Below the pieces are notes generated by a model. That model saw only the letters and a list, made by a program, of their open reading frames with translations. It made no database searches and was not told the DNA's origin. A program made the translations under genes and the position numbers. Positions 21,195 to 32,959 of a DNA stretch of 64,000 nucleotides are shown piece by piece; the first letter of the stretch is position 1, and every line of letters starts with the position of its first letter. Origin of the DNA: Adenophora triphylla var. japonica (lineage: Eukaryota > Streptophyta > Magnoliopsida > Asterales > Campanulaceae); NCBI GenBank assembly GCA_022495995.1, contig JAFEMH010000334.1:1-64000 (forward strand), read 5' to 3'.

Positions 21195-23588
21195 TGTCAC
21201 GACCCTAAAATTAGGCACTATTTTAGCACAAGTTGAGCACGTGGGGTTCGGATGGTAGTATTTCATTTTGTGCATTTTATGCTACTAGTTGGCTTTATGT
21301 GTTCATTTCTATGCTTGGATGAATTATATGAAGTTAGGTGGGTCATTAACTAGTTTATGTGAATTTAGGGTGAAAAGGAATTAATTTTAATGCTAAAGGG
21401 TCTAAATGAAATAAAATATAAAGTGTGTAATGATTTTATAATATTTGGAAATTTTTAATAAAATGATTATATAGGTTAAGGTGCTTTTGTGTCAAGTTAG
21501 AAGTTGAGGTTGTTAGTTTTAAGTTGTTCAAGCCTTGAGGAGCTTTATTGTAAAATAGGATAATTATCCATGGGATTTCTAAGGAAGGTTTCATTTGTTA
21601 TTTCCTCAGTATTTTTCTTTTCTTCTCCAAATCCGTGAAAGACCCAAAACCCTAGCTCTAACCTTCTAAAAATTCTACCACCTTCATTACTTCTTCGTTT
21701 TCAAAACCAAGCGCGGATTCTTGTTCGTGGTGACGAGGGGATCGTTAGAGCCGGTCAAATAATTATTCCATTTCGCACCATTTATGTAAGTTATTATGAT
21801 TTTCTTTCAAAAAGTGTTCATTTTATGATTATTGTTATTATTGATATAATTTAAAGGAAATTTGGTGTTTTTGGAACACTTTTACTTAGTAAGAATGGTT
21901 TTGGAAAAGTGGAATTGAAATGGGTATGGGGTGGTTATTGAAATAGCAAGAATATGGGTTAGTAGTTATATTATGGTGTTAATGCCTTGATAACTTTAGT
22001 TGCATGGCAAATTAACATAAAGTTTTGGTATTAAAATGATGTTGGTTGGTGTTGAATTAGTTTGGAAAGGGTATGGAAATGTTTGGGAGTTGTATTATTG
22101 ATGTTGGTACTGATTTTGGGTCACTTTGAAAACAGAGGAAGCTTGGTTTGGTTGCTGATGTTGTTTCAGCTCTGTTCTGAATTCTGAACAGAGGGCACGA
22201 CTCGTGCTCTATGGCACGAGTCGGGCACGAGTCGTCCCTTGGAGTTTTGACTAAGTCGTGCCATTTGGGGGACGAGTGTTTCTGGTGGGGTGTATAAGGG
22301 GCACGAGTCGTGCCCTGGGGCACGAGTCGTGCCCTGCCCTGCAGCATCTGAACAATTTTCCAAGGCCTAGAAACCTATTCCACCTAGAACCAAAGTGAAC
22401 CCTCTTTAACTTAGATTCAAGTAGAACACTTTAGCTATACAATGATTTCTTACTTGGTTAAAATGGAAGGGCTTTAAATATTGTTCAGAAAATGCTTGAC
22501 AGCCTTGATTCGTCACTTAACCAAAGTGGATCCAACTTGGTAAATGGAACTTGGACCTTTATAGAGGTCATGTATTATTGCATATTGATTATGTAGGGCT
22601 GGTTTATGATACCTTGTTGCCTTACTTGAGTTCATATTCATTGGTTGTGATATATATAGTGTATGAAATGAATGTTGCACTATGATATTGATTGAACATG
22701 AGTATGCTTTACCATGTTGTTATATTCTTATCCCTTTGGTGGATTTCATTTCAAGTAACAATTATGTGCTTGAACTTGTGTTAATCAGCTGATGTTTAGG
22801 GGTATAACGGAATACGGTCAGTTATGGAAAGTGTGACCTAATGTGATCGGATTACGTTATACCTGTGACTGTCCCCTTCTGTGGCCATAGATTGGGGTTA
22901 TAGCATCTATATTGAGCCAAAAGCCTTACAGAGTTGCTAGTATCTTATATGGTTCCCTGAAAAACGGGTTTTATAAGATGTGAATATGCTCAAGCAGTTC
23001 ACAAATGGGTGGAGTTTATCTCCCGATGTTGTACGACTTATTGTCAGACGGGAAAAGGTAAACCAAGGTAATGTAATGTGTTTACGGCTTTTCCAATGTG
23101 TTATATGCACCTTGTATGTGTTGCATCTTACTTGGCATATTTTTGCATTAATAATAACTTATTGAGATTTATTCTCACCCTTCTCCCTTTAATGTTTTAG
23201 ATCGAACTGAGACAGGAGGACCCGGCCAGTGAGGACGGTGCGGAGTTTGTACTTGTCTTTTGGGTTGTTGGGTATGTATATATCCTAGATGGGAGTGTTG
23301 TAGTTATATTTTGGTATCTCCTTGGTGGAGTTTGTATATATATAAACTTTGGTTTCAAACTTATATTTGTGAACTTTTGCAATATGTAACTAAAGTAAGT
23401 TGGTTGTTTAAAGTTTTGTTTACCCCTTTGCCTCCAAGTAGAGATGACCCAAAGTAAGTGTTTGAAGGTTAATGCTAAAGTTGTGTTCTTTTTAGTTAAG
23501 TCCAATGTTTTCAAAAATTACAGGTGGTCTTTCTTACTTTGGACTCTCCGGCTCGGGACACATGTTAGGTTCTGGGTTGGGGTGTCCA
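21195..23588 (+). mobile_element. Tekay 5' LTR
   Basis: It starts TGTCACGACCCTAAAATTAG and ends at about tgtcca 23583-23588, just before the primer-binding site. The length of about 2.39 kb is within the usual range for Tekay/Del elements. It contains a cluster of GGCACGAGTCGTGCC-type palindromes at 22193-22336. The first 990 bp match the 3' LTR. Confidence 0.85.
22193..22336. repeat. CG-rich palindrome cluster in Tekay LTR
   Basis: Five or six copies or half-copies of gcacgagtcgtgc (a perfect palindrome in the full form) lie within 144 bp, including two near-complete copies at 22299-22333. The surrounding LTR is AT-rich. The homologous 3' LTR is cut off just before this cluster. Confidence 0.85.
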
Positions 23589-23592
23589 CTGT

Positions 23593-23605
23593 TGGTATCA
23601 GATCC
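23593..23605 (+). promoter_or_regulatory. Primer-binding site (initiator Met tRNA type) of Tekay element
   Basis: TGGTATCAGATCC lies 4 bp after the LTR end. The usual plant initiator-Met site is TGGTATCAGAGCC, so there is one mismatch. Confidence 0.85.
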
Positions 23606-23690
23606 TCGTCTAGAGGTCAAGGGTAGATGTCTAGTTAAAGGGGAGTGTGTGATAACTGACGCCGAGTGTTTGATGCAGGTGTTTGTTCTA

Positions 23691-24730
23691 ATGGCTGAGA
23701 ATGAGGAGGATCCGCATCGGGCTCAGGGGAATATTGGTAATGCCGGGGGAGATGGCAATCCTAATGCTGAAATGACGGACATGTTTAGGGTATTCTTACT
23801 AAACATGGCAAATCAAGGTAGAGCTCAACAACAACCGGAAGGTAGGCAAGGGCATGGACTTGAGAAATTTGTGAAGATGGCACCCCCAAGTTTCAATGGT
23901 GATCCGAATTCGGTGAAGGTGGAGAGGTGGCTTGAGGCAATGAACAAGATCTTCGTAGCAATGGAGAGCCCGGATGATGAAAAGGTAAGGTGTGCTGTCT
24001 TCAAGTTGGAGGGAGCGGCAGAGCATTGGTGGCATATAGTCAAAGACAGTTGGTACCGAGATCATACACCGCAGACGTGGGAGAACTTCACACGCAAGTT
24101 CCGGGACCATTTTATTCCGATGGTGACAAGAGACAGAAAGGAGGTTGAGTTTCTTCGACTGGAGCAAGGGACAATGACCGTGGCACAATACTACGGAGCT
24201 AGCTCGTTAAAGTCCCCATTTGGTGTCGGAAGAAGAAAGGCGGGTATATCGGTTTGTGAAAGGGTTAAGGCTAGAGTTCCGGAAGCAATTATTGACACAT
24301 GACTTTACTGATTACCAAGCAGCGGTGAACCGAGCCTATCGAATCGAGAATGACATTGAAGAGCATAAGGGTAAGTCCGAAGGTGGAAGTGGAAGCAAGC
24401 AGCGGTTCCAAGGACAAGGTTCGGGACAAGGTAGAGGACAACCAAGGTTCTCAAATCCGGGTGTAGCAAGAGGTGGAAGTGTGGTGACTCCAATGGCTCA
24501 TACTCCTTCAAGACAGTTCGGGATTGTTTGTGGGTTTTGTAAGAAACCGGGTCACTTAGAAGATAGATGATGGAGCAAGCTTGGAAAGTGTTTAGAATGT
24601 GGAGCAGATGGTCATTTTCGGAAGAACTGTCCCAAGCTTCGAGGGCAAGCTTCAGGTAGTGGGCAAGGCGGACCAAGAGGAGGAATCAAAAGAGATAATG
24701 GGGGAAAACCTAAAGATAAAGTTCAAGGCT
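23691..24730 (+). pseudogene. Tekay gag (capsid and nucleocapsid), frameshifted with a stop
   Basis: The start MAENEEDPHRA at 23691 is chosen over the upstream in-frame ATG at 23505 because the latter lies inside the LTR. The capsid contains FVKMAPPSFNGDPNSVKVE, WLEAMNKIF, EGAAEHWWH and FRDHFIPMVTRDRKEVEFL, typical of the gag retrotransposon domain. A small deletion near 24195-24215 shifts the frame; the sequence resumes as SEEERRVYRFVKGL (24223). Two CCHC knuckles follow. The first (CGFCKKPGHLEDR) has lost its fourth Cys to a TGA at 24568. The second (CLECGADGHFRKNC) is intact. A further TGA at 24730 separates gag from protease. Gag would form the cytoplasmic particle; this copy cannot. Confidence 0.9.
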
Positions 24731-24732
24731 GA

Positions 24733-26049
24733 GTGTTTGCTTTAGGAAGAGGAGAGGTTGACCCTAACGTTGTCATTAGAGGTATTGTTCCTTTCTCAGG
24801 AGTCAAGGCCCGCATCCTTATAGATCCCGGGTCTTCCCATTCATTTGTGGCATCTCATTTTGCTTTTGCATTGCATAAACTACCTGATTTTATGCCTTAT
24901 GTGCTTGAGGTTTCAACTCCTATGGGAGAGTGCCTCACTTCTTCCTTGGTATATAATGGATGTGATGTGTTTATTTGTGGGCATGTATTGCCGGTGAATT
25001 TAGTAGAGTTACAAATCAGGGACTTTGATGTTATTCTTGGTATGGATTGGTTGAGTCATTACTATGCCTTGGTTGATTGTCGTAGGAAGAGGGTCTCATT
25101 TGATATACCTGATATGCCTACTTTTGTGTTTGATGCCGATAAGTCTATGTTTGGCATTCATGTTATTTCTGTTATAAAGGCTAGAAAAATGTTATCTAAA
25201 GGGTGTGCGGGGTATTTGGCTTATGTGGTAGATTACAGTAAGAAATCCCCTGAGTTAGTTGATGTCCCCGTTGTTAATGAATTTGGTGATGTTTTTTCCA
25301 CCGAGTACTCTATGCCTACGGATCGTGAGGTAGAGTTTTGTATTGATCTAGTACCCGGTACTACACCTATTTCTAAAGCGCCTTATAGAATGGCTCCGGC
25401 TGAATTGAAGGAGTTGAAGACTCAGTTGCAAGAGTTGTTAGATCAGGGATTTATCCGTCCAAGTGTGTCACCTTGGGGAGCTTCGATTTTATTTGTCCGA
25501 AAGAAATATGGTACCTTGAGATTGTGTATCGACTACCGTCTGTTGAACCAAGCAACCATCAAGAACAAATATCCTCTCCCGCACATTGATGATTTATTTG
25601 ATCAACCCCAAGGTTCTGTTATTTACTCAAAGCTTGATTTGAGAAGCAGATACCATCAGTTAATGATCAGACCCGACGACATTTCAAAAACAACTTTTAG
25701 GATGAGATATGGTCATTACGAGTTCGTGGTTATGCCTTTTGGTTTGACTAACGCTCCGATCATATTTATGGATATGATGAGCCGTATCTTCAAGCCGTAC
25801 CTTGATAGCTTTGTTATGGTGTTCATCGATGACATTCTTGTTTATTCCAAGTCCCGGAAGGAGCATGAGACTCATTTGAGGATTGTGTTATCTCTTCTTC
25901 GTGAAAAGCAATTGTTCGCCAAGTTCAGCAAGTGCGAGTTTTGGCTCGAGCATATATCTTTCTTGGGGCATGTGGTTCTAGTTCGGGGATATCAGTTGAT
26001 CCTTCCAAGATTGAAGTCATTGTTAATTGGAAGCAGCCTTCAACTGTGA
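24733..26049 (+). pseudogene. Tekay protease and reverse transcriptase
   Basis: The protease core [18 protein letters not shown] (about 24808-24860) has the catalytic Asp, but Pro stands where Thr or Ser normally follows (D-T/S-G), which should impair it. The second conserved block is [15 protein letters not shown] runs from about 25330 with [63 protein letters not shown] and the catalytic [11 protein letters not shown] (both Asp present). A one-base insertion near 25975-25983 shifts the frame just after FLGHVV, and RNase H continues in the next frame. Apart from this the RT is nearly complete. Confidence 0.92.
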
Positions 26050-28135
26050 CCGAGGTTCGTAGCTTTCTTGGGTTAGCGGGGTACTACAGAAGGTTCATTG
26101 AGGGTTTTTCTCGTATTGCAACTCCGTTAACTCGATTGACTCTAAAAGATGTATCTTTTGTATGGGATTCCAAGTGTGAATCTAGCTTTGATGAGTTGAA
26201 AAAGAGACTGACATCAGCCCCTGTTCTTACCCTTCCAGACGGTTACGAGAACTTTGTCATTTTCAGTGACGCCTCAAAGGAGGGTTTGGGATGTGTGTTA
26301 ATGCAAGGTGGGAAAGTGATTGCATATGCCTCTCGGAAGTTGTCACCAGCTGAACAGAATTACCTTACCCATGACATGGAATTGGCTGCGATTATTTTTG
26401 CGTTGCACAAGTGGAAACACTATCTTTACGGGGAAAGATTTGAGATCTTCACGGACCATAAGAGCTTGAAATATTTATTTACACAAAAGGAGTTGAATAA
26501 CCGACAACGAAGATGGTTAGAATTCTTGAAGGATTTCGATTGTGTGATTTCATATCATCCGTGGAAGGCAAATGTAGTTGTGGATGCGATGAGTCGAAAA
26601 GCTTACCTGTCAACTTTGAGTTCCCGAGAGTCAAGACATGAATTAATTTTGGCAAATGTTCGAGCCGTTCCAACTTTGTATGGAGATTTGATGGAAGCTC
26701 AATCAATTGATCCGGAGTTGAAGAAAATTTTGGAACAAGTTCAAGATGGTAAAGCCAGGGATTTTACGTTGAATAGAGATGGACTCCTAACGTTCCAAGG
26801 CCAAATTTGTGTTCCTTCATCACCGGAGATCAAGAGACGTGTTCTAGAGGATGGTCATAAGTCTAAATTTTCCATTCATCTAGTTAGCACGAAGATGTAC
26901 CAAGACTTGAAACGAGGATATTGGTGGAATGGGATGAAGAGAGAAATAGCTAATTTCGTGTCTAAGTGTTTAACTTGTCAACAAGTTAAGGCCGAGCATC
27001 AGAGATCGGCGGGGCTACTTCAACCATTAGACATTCCGTAGTGGAAATGGGAAGGGATTTCAATGGATTTTGTAACGGGTTTGCCTCTTACCGCAAAGAA
27101 GATGGATGCTATATGGGTTATCGTGGATAGATTGACGAAATCGGCTCATTTTCTTCCCGTGTCAACTAAGTTTTTGATGGAGAGGTTAGCTCAGTTGTAT
27201 ATGAAGGAGATTGTTAGACTTCATGGAGTGCCCGTTAGCATTGTTTCAGATCGAGATCCGAGATTCACTTCTAGATTTTGGAGGGCATTGCATGAAGCTT
27301 TGGGGTCCAAGTTATGTTTCAGCACGGCGTTTCATCCTCAAACAGATGGGCAGACGGAATGAACTATTAAGATACTTGAGGATATGCTTCGAGCTTGTGT
27401 GATGGACTTTCAGTTGTCTCGAGAAGATCATCTACCATTGGTTGAGTTCACCTACAACAACAGTTACCAATCTAGCATTGAGATGGCTCCTTATGAAGTG
27501 TTGTATGGTAGGAAGTGCAGATCGCCTATGTGTTGGGATGAAGTGGGTGAAGCCAAGCTTTGGGGTCCGTATTTGGTCAGAGATTCGACGAAAAAGATCA
27601 AAGTGATCCGAGATCGTTTGAAGACGGCTCAGAGTAGGCAGAAGAGCTACGCCGACAACAGAAGATGGAACTTATCTTTCCAGGTTGGTGACTTAGTTTT
27701 CTTGAAGGTTTCTCCGAGGACCGGGATAAAAAGGTTTGGGAATAAAGGGAAACTAGCTCCAAGGTTCGTTGGACCATTTGAGATCTTAGAGAAAATTGGG
27801 GAATTAGCTTATCGTTTATCATTGCCTCCATCTTTCTCCTTGCTTCATGATGTATTCCATGTGTCGATGTTGAGGAAATATTGTCACGATCCTTCCCACA
27901 TTTTGAGTTCACCTCCCGAAGAGATTCAAGCGGATATGTCTTATGTTGAAGAACCTTTGCGAATCTTAGAGTTCCAAGTTAAAGAGTTAAGAACGAAGAG
28001 CATCCCGGTAGTTAAAGTTCTATAGAGGAATCATACCGTTGAAGAAGCTACGTGGGAGTTAGAGTCGTAGATGAGGGAAAAGTATCCTTCGTTGTTTGAG
28101 AATGCAAGTAAGTTATTTCAAAATTCGGGGCGAAT
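25984..28135 (+). pseudogene. Tekay RNase H, integrase and chromodomain
   Basis: The frame resumes at [19 protein letters not shown]. RNase H shows [51 protein letters not shown] and [13 protein letters not shown] blocks. The integrase zinc finger has H (LEDGHKSK), H (FSIHL) and [12 protein letters not shown]. The core has [19 protein letters not shown] and [12 protein letters not shown]. The C-terminal domain contains GPFEILEKIGELAYRLSLP, DVFHVSMLRKY and then a chromodomain (EEPLRILEFQVKELR...VEEATWELES). In-frame stops lie at 27039-27041 (before WKW), after QTDGQTE (27360-27362), inside the chromodomain (28023-28025) and near 28068. Several fit C-to-T or G-to-A changes. The chromodomain would guide integration to heterochromatin. 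Confidence 0.92.
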
Positions 28136-28142
28136 TTTCTTT

Positions 28143-28155
28143 AAGGGGGAGTGAG
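28143..28155 (+). promoter_or_regulatory. Polypurine tract of Tekay element
   Basis: The purine run aagggggagtgag lies immediately before the 3' LTR start TGTCACGACC at 28156. Confidence 0.75.
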
Positions 28156-29154
28156 TGTCACGACCCTAAAATTAGGCACTATTTTAGCACAAGTTAAGCA
28201 AGTGGGGTTCGGATGGTAGTATTTCATTTTGTGCATTTTATGCTACTAGTTGGCTTTATGCATTCATTTCTATGCTTGGATGAATTATATGAAGTTCATT
28301 AACTAGTTTATGTGAATTTAGGGTGAAAAAGAATTAATTTTAATGCTAAAGGGTCTAAATGGAATAAAATATAAAGTGTGTAATGATTTTATAATATTTG
28401 GAAATTTTTAATAAAATGATTATATTGGTTAAGGTGCTTTTGTGTCATGTTAGAAGTTGAGGTTGTTAGTTTATGTTGTTCAAGCCTTGAGGAGCTTTAT
28501 TGTAAAATAGGATAATTATCCATGGGATTTCTAAGGAAGGTTTCATTTGTTATTTCCTCAGTATTTTTCTTTTCTTCTCCAAATCCATGAAAGACCCAAA
28601 ACCCTAGCTCTAACCTTCTAAAAATTCTACCACCTTCATTACTTCTTCGTTTTCAAAACCAAGCGCGGATTCTTGTTCGTGGTGACGAGGGGATCGTTTA
28701 GAGCCGGTCAAATAATTGTTCCATTTCGCACCATTTATGTAAGTTATTATGATTTTCTTTCAAAAAGTGTTCATTTTATGATTATTGTTGTTATTGATAT
28801 GATTTAAAAGAAATTTGGTGTTTTTGGAACACTTTTACTTGGTAAGAATGGTTTTGGAAAAGTGGAATTGAAATGGGTATGGGGTGGTTGTTGAAATAGC
28901 AAGAATATGGGTTACTAGTTATATTATGGTGTTAATGCCTTGATAACTTTAGTTGCATGGCAAATTAACATAAAGTTTTGGTATTAAAATGATGTTGGTT
29001 GGTGTTGAATTAGTTTAGAAAGGGTATGGAAATGTTTGGGAGTTGTATTATTGATGTTGGTACTGATTTTGGGTCACTTTGAAAACAGAGGAAGCTTGGT
29101 TTGGGACAACTTGGTTTGGTTGTTGATGTTGTTTCAGCTCTGTTCTGAATTCTG
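28156..29154 (+). mobile_element. Tekay 3' LTR, truncated to its first 999 bp
   Basis: It aligns to 21195-22186 of the 5' LTR with about 2% substitutions, an 8-bp deletion near 28291 and a 15-bp local duplication near 29100. Homology stops at ctctgttctgaattctg. The following bases belong to the 3' UTR of a Tat element instead. Confidence 0.88.
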
Positions 29155-29337
29155 GGATCTTTCCCAAAAGGTCCAGCCATCCAACCTCATCAGTCAGTGT
29201 CCCTCATTTGCCATACCTCCTGCAGGTCCGGCAATTTGATCACTTTGATCCATCTTTCCCTCCAGCCACTCATTGGGCTTGGGATCTTTTTTATCGACAA
29301 CCTCACTTCTTCCATAAGTGACGTTGCCGAGGGGCTC
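29155..29337 (+). mobile_element. Tat-type 3' UTR end and polypurine tract
   Basis: The stretch ggatcttttttatcgac...cctcacttcttcc...gacgttgccgaggggctc matches the end of the Tat-A internal region (12570-12703). It leads directly into TGTGAGTACGCC, the LTR start. A 3' UTR end therefore survives directly before the Tat-B LTR, while its own coding region has been lost at the junction with the Tekay LTR. Confidence 0.65.
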
Positions 29338-29672
29338 TGTGAGTACGCCAATCCAATTTGCGACCCTTCAAAAGTGCCTTTTAATGTAATAAAATTGCAC
29401 TAGGGGGCATTTTGGTATATTCCCGGTCCGTTCCGAGACTTTCGGAAACTTTATATAAGTTTTTGTGAAGGAAGTGCTTTTAAGTCATTTTCCAGGCAAA
29501 AAGACCTACAGGGTATTATTTGTGTTGGACTTTTAAGGAATTAATTCGGAATGTTCCAGAATCAGTTGTGGGCGCCAGAAACGGTTACATGGCCAGCTAA
29601 GTCGTGCGACACAACGAGCCAAAAAAAGCCACAACGCAAGGTCGTGCGACACAATTTATCCCTCACCAGCAG

Positions 29673-29683
29673 CCTATAAATAA
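29673..29683 (+). promoter_or_regulatory. TATA box in Tat-B LTR
   Basis: cctataaataag; palindromic gtcgtgcgacac copies lie at 29601-29612 and 29641-29652, about 62 and 22 bp upstream. Confidence 0.65.
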
Positions 29684-30539
29684 GACCCTCCCCCTCTCAT
29701 TTCGGGATCCCTTCCAGCCTCCTTACTGTCACTCTGTCAAAATCAACCCAGAAACTCGTCTCTCTCCTCCTTTCATACCAATTCAATCCAATTCCCTCAA
29801 ATCACACTCTCTCTCTCTCATACACAATTTAACATACACTTCATATACACACCTTGAAGCCTCAGAATCTAAGTCATCTGAGCATAATATCAGTAGCTGG
29901 AGCTGATATTCGTAGCCTCCTATATCTAACTTGATATAGGAGTTGTGGATCATCAAGGGTAACTCCTCTCTCTCCTCTCTCTCTTCCTCTCTTTTTCATG
30001 CAATGTTACTTGTTTAGATCTGATTATTAGCTTTGGTATAAGGTAATTGTTTGGTTCTGATTATGATATGGTTGTTCTAATCCTTGGATTTGTAGATCAA
30101 TCATGATTTACATTGCTATTGTGTGCCATTGAATCATTTTGATGTGGTTTAGCTCAATCATTCGAGATGAGTATGGATCCACCATATCCATACCCTTTTG
30201 AGTGTTAAGCTCTAACTTATGTAGTATCTCATATCCATGTTATCATCATGCATGCTTTGAATCTGTAGTTCTTCCTATATCATTGCTTGTTGATGAATCG
30301 TTTAGTGTTGTTTTGCTTGTTCTTCAAGATGAGGGTGGATCTCTCATATCCACACTCTCTTGAATGATTAAATGCTGATCTACATGGTCACTACAAAAAA
30401 TAACCTCTTTTATGACGGTTGACGGACCGTAGCAAAAAACTCAAAAACCTACACAAAAAGGTATTTGTGACGGTTTTGTGACGATTTTGTGTCCGACTTA
30501 ATTGCGCGGGTCACAAATACTTTGTGACGTGTGGTAAAC

Positions 30540-30970
30540 CGTCATAATTGTTTTTTGTGACGGTCTTTGTTACGGTTCAGAAACAATGCAAAAGAAACTA
30601 TGTCATATGTTTAAAAGTTATGTTACGCTTTTTTGCGACGGTTATGACCGTCACAATTAATATATTTATTACGGTTCAGAAACAATGCAAAAGAAACTGT
30701 GTCATATGTTTAAAAGTTATGTTACACTTTTTTGCGACGGTTATAACCGTCACAATTGATATATTTATTACGGTTCAGAAACAATGCAAAAGAAATAGTG
30801 TCATATGTTTAAAAGTTATGCTACGCTTTTTTGCGACGGTTATAACCGTCACAATTGATATATTTATTACGGTCGGAAACAATGCAAAAGAAACTGTGTC
30901 ATATGTTTAAAAGTTATGTTACGCTTTTTTGCGACAGTTATAACCGTCACAATTGATATATTTATTACGG
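30540..30970. repeat. 99-bp subterminal tandem repeat, 4 copies
   Basis: acggttcagaaacaatgc recurs at 30572, 30671, 30770 and (variant) 30869, a 99-bp step. Each unit contains the inverted pair gacggttataaccgtc. The 120-codon open frame across it is only the repeat read three codon-positions round (99 is divisible by 3), not a gene. Confidence 0.92.
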
Positions 30971-31457
30971 TTATTTACACGTCACCTCAGATAATTGTGT
31001 GCGACATATTAGTTTGTGACCGTATTTGAACCGTAACATATATTTTTATGTGTCAGTTTGTTTACTATAATAATAAAACAGTGCTGATTTTTTTTAATAT
31101 TTGTTACGGTTTAAAAGTCATTATAGATCTTTTCCATTCCAAAAATCAATAATACCACAATAATCCTAAAGTGCTTAATATCAAAAAAGAAATAATCCCA
31201 TAGTACTAAACATGTGCTAAATATATAACATTGTCATAAAGTCATTATAGCCATAGAGCCATGTCAAAAGATAAACTCTAAAGTCACTAGCGGTGGAACT
31301 GTTGAAGATGTATCCTTTGCCAACAAGTAGAATCATTCTGCCACCAATACTCCTATAAATAAAATATATAACACAAATATTCAGTATATATATATATGCA
31401 TGCATATGTAAAAGTAAAATTATGCTAAGGAAATTAAAAGTAATAAAAAAATATTTA

Positions 31458-31567
31458 CTACATCCGTTCGAAATAAATGTCACATTCCTTAGTTTAAAAC
31501 GTACCATTCATATTGCGAAGACTAAAAATAAAGAAAAAGTGTGACATTTATTATGGGACGAATGGAG
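31458..31567. mobile_element. Stowaway-like MITE, 110 bp, inside CACTA-1
   Basis: Ends ctacatccgttcgaaataaa and the complement of tttattatgggacgaatgga are imperfect inverted copies carrying the nccatccgt...aaatgtcac pattern. TA flanks both sides (31456-31457 and 31568-31569). This fits a Tc1/mariner-derived Stowaway MITE. Confidence 0.75.
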
Positions 31568-31873
31568 TATTAGTTGATTTATATATATGATACAATAAAA
31601 AATAATTATAAACTAACTACACTTACCTGAAAACACAAAACACACTAAAGCACTAGCTAGACATTCCATCAAGCCCATCTTCCGTACCACCAGATGTTGA
31701 AGGATTCACCTATATATATGAATCAAAAACTATGAAATCACAGGAAATGCCCATAGAAAATGAGAGATGACATAAAGATGCTCATAACATCACTTGTGAG
31801 TAAATGAAACAAGATATATAAAACTAAACAATTTGTGAAAAATTAAAGCTATTTATATAATAAAATTACTAAC

Positions 31874-32940
31874 CTGACTAACACTAGATGGAATATGAGG
31901 AGAATCATGCCGAAGAGTGTGATTACTCGCATACACAGCACGGAAAGCATCAAGCTCAGCCCGCAATACTTGGCCTGCATAGCATCTTCTTGTTCCTTTA
32001 ACATTCTTTGTATCGTATCCACGGAAACATTCATGGATGTGGATTTTGGACCTTTGAATGCAGTTGAAGTTGGGCCAAGACCAAACGTTCGGACATGACC
32101 ATGACCATCAGATCCCATAACTTCTGTGAATACTTGATCTGTAAATTCAGGTGTACGCTCATCTGGTGGCACCTCAGAGAGTCTTCTCTCCATCTGGGTC
32201 TTTGAAATGATATACAGATATATGAAATATTTAGATACACATATAAAAATAAGAGATCATCAACAAGAACCATATAACCAGTAAATTTCACTTACAATTA
32301 TGGGCTCAGCCTCTTGAGTAGGACCTGCATTCTTCATTAATCGAGTTTTGCGGAATACACTAGGGCGTGAGGTGTCCTCTCCTTTTTTTCTCATCTGGAC
32401 ACATTAATTAAAACAATTGCATAACATACAATATGTACATATCCAAAGTATGTAATTATACTATGATTTTGTGGTCAAGGTTTGTGATACTCTGAAAAAT
32501 CCAACGATTTTAAATTACCTCTAAACGGACATTAGCAAAGGAGGTTCTTCCTGTCCTGTGAAGGAGCTCATGTTGCTCACGGTTACCTTTGTTCCTAGTC
32601 GATTCTTCCTGCAAGCAAATAATATGAACTAAGTATTCTTCTGAAGCTCTAATCTTCAAGTGAATCCAACTTTTATCCATGTTTATTTAAAAAAAAAACC
32701 TAAAGAAAAAAGAGCACATTAATTAAATACGCCATCATATTCTTGATTACGTTAACTAAAACTGATCAAGCATATTTTGCTAGAATATCCTCAAAAATAC
32801 AATTTATAGTAAAATCATATTTGCCTGAATCAAAATGGAGTAGCATACAAACCTTAGCTTTCAATTTTGCAGATATCCGTAATGCTTCAGGCTGTCTAAT
32901 CTCTCCAGACTTTATACGGACAGCACAGCTAGTACAACAA
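31874..32940 (-). pseudogene. CACTA-1 TNP1-like protein (Transposase_24, Ptta/En/Spm family), partial
   Basis: There are four leftward exons with consensus junctions. One ends at 32853 (…GEIRQPEALRISAKLKAK, then GT). Exon 32519-32608 (after CAG, before GT) encodes ESTRNKGNREQHELLHRTG and then RTSFANVRLE. Exon 32296-32394 encodes MRKKGEDTSRPSVF and KNAGPTQEAEPI. Exon 31874-32199 encodes RRLSEVPPDERTPEF and VFTEVMGSDGHGHVRTFGLG. The N..NR...LH.TG..SFA block and the VMG..G.GHVRT.G.G block are the hallmarks of Pfam PF03004. A frame change occurs in the last exon near 31960, after which QVLRAELDAFRAVYASN reads in another frame. The 5' exons are not recognised. TNP1-type proteins bind the element's subterminal repeats. 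Confidence 0.7.
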
Positions 32941-32959
32941 CCTGCACCACTTCTTAGTT

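Larger units (their letters stand above)
21195..29154 (+). mobile_element. Tekay/Del-type chromovirus (Ty3/Gypsy), 3' LTR truncated
   Basis: The order is 5' LTR (21195-23588), initiator-Met primer site, gag, protease, RT, RNase H, integrase, chromodomain, purine tract, partial 3' LTR (28156-29154). Both LTRs begin TGTCACGACCC. The chromodomain after integrase and the LTR start are typical of the Tekay/Del clade. By eye I count about 18-20 substitutions and a few short indels over the roughly 960 aligned LTR bases, which indicates a fairly recent insertion (about 2% divergence). The coding region has three frame or stop lesions in gag-protease and several stops in integrase, so the copy is inactive. 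Confidence 0.9.

Noticed and set aside
22057..22363. Minus-strand ORFs across the palindrome cluster of the Tekay LTR
   Set aside because: They lie within LTR sequence and owe their length to the CG-rich palindromes.
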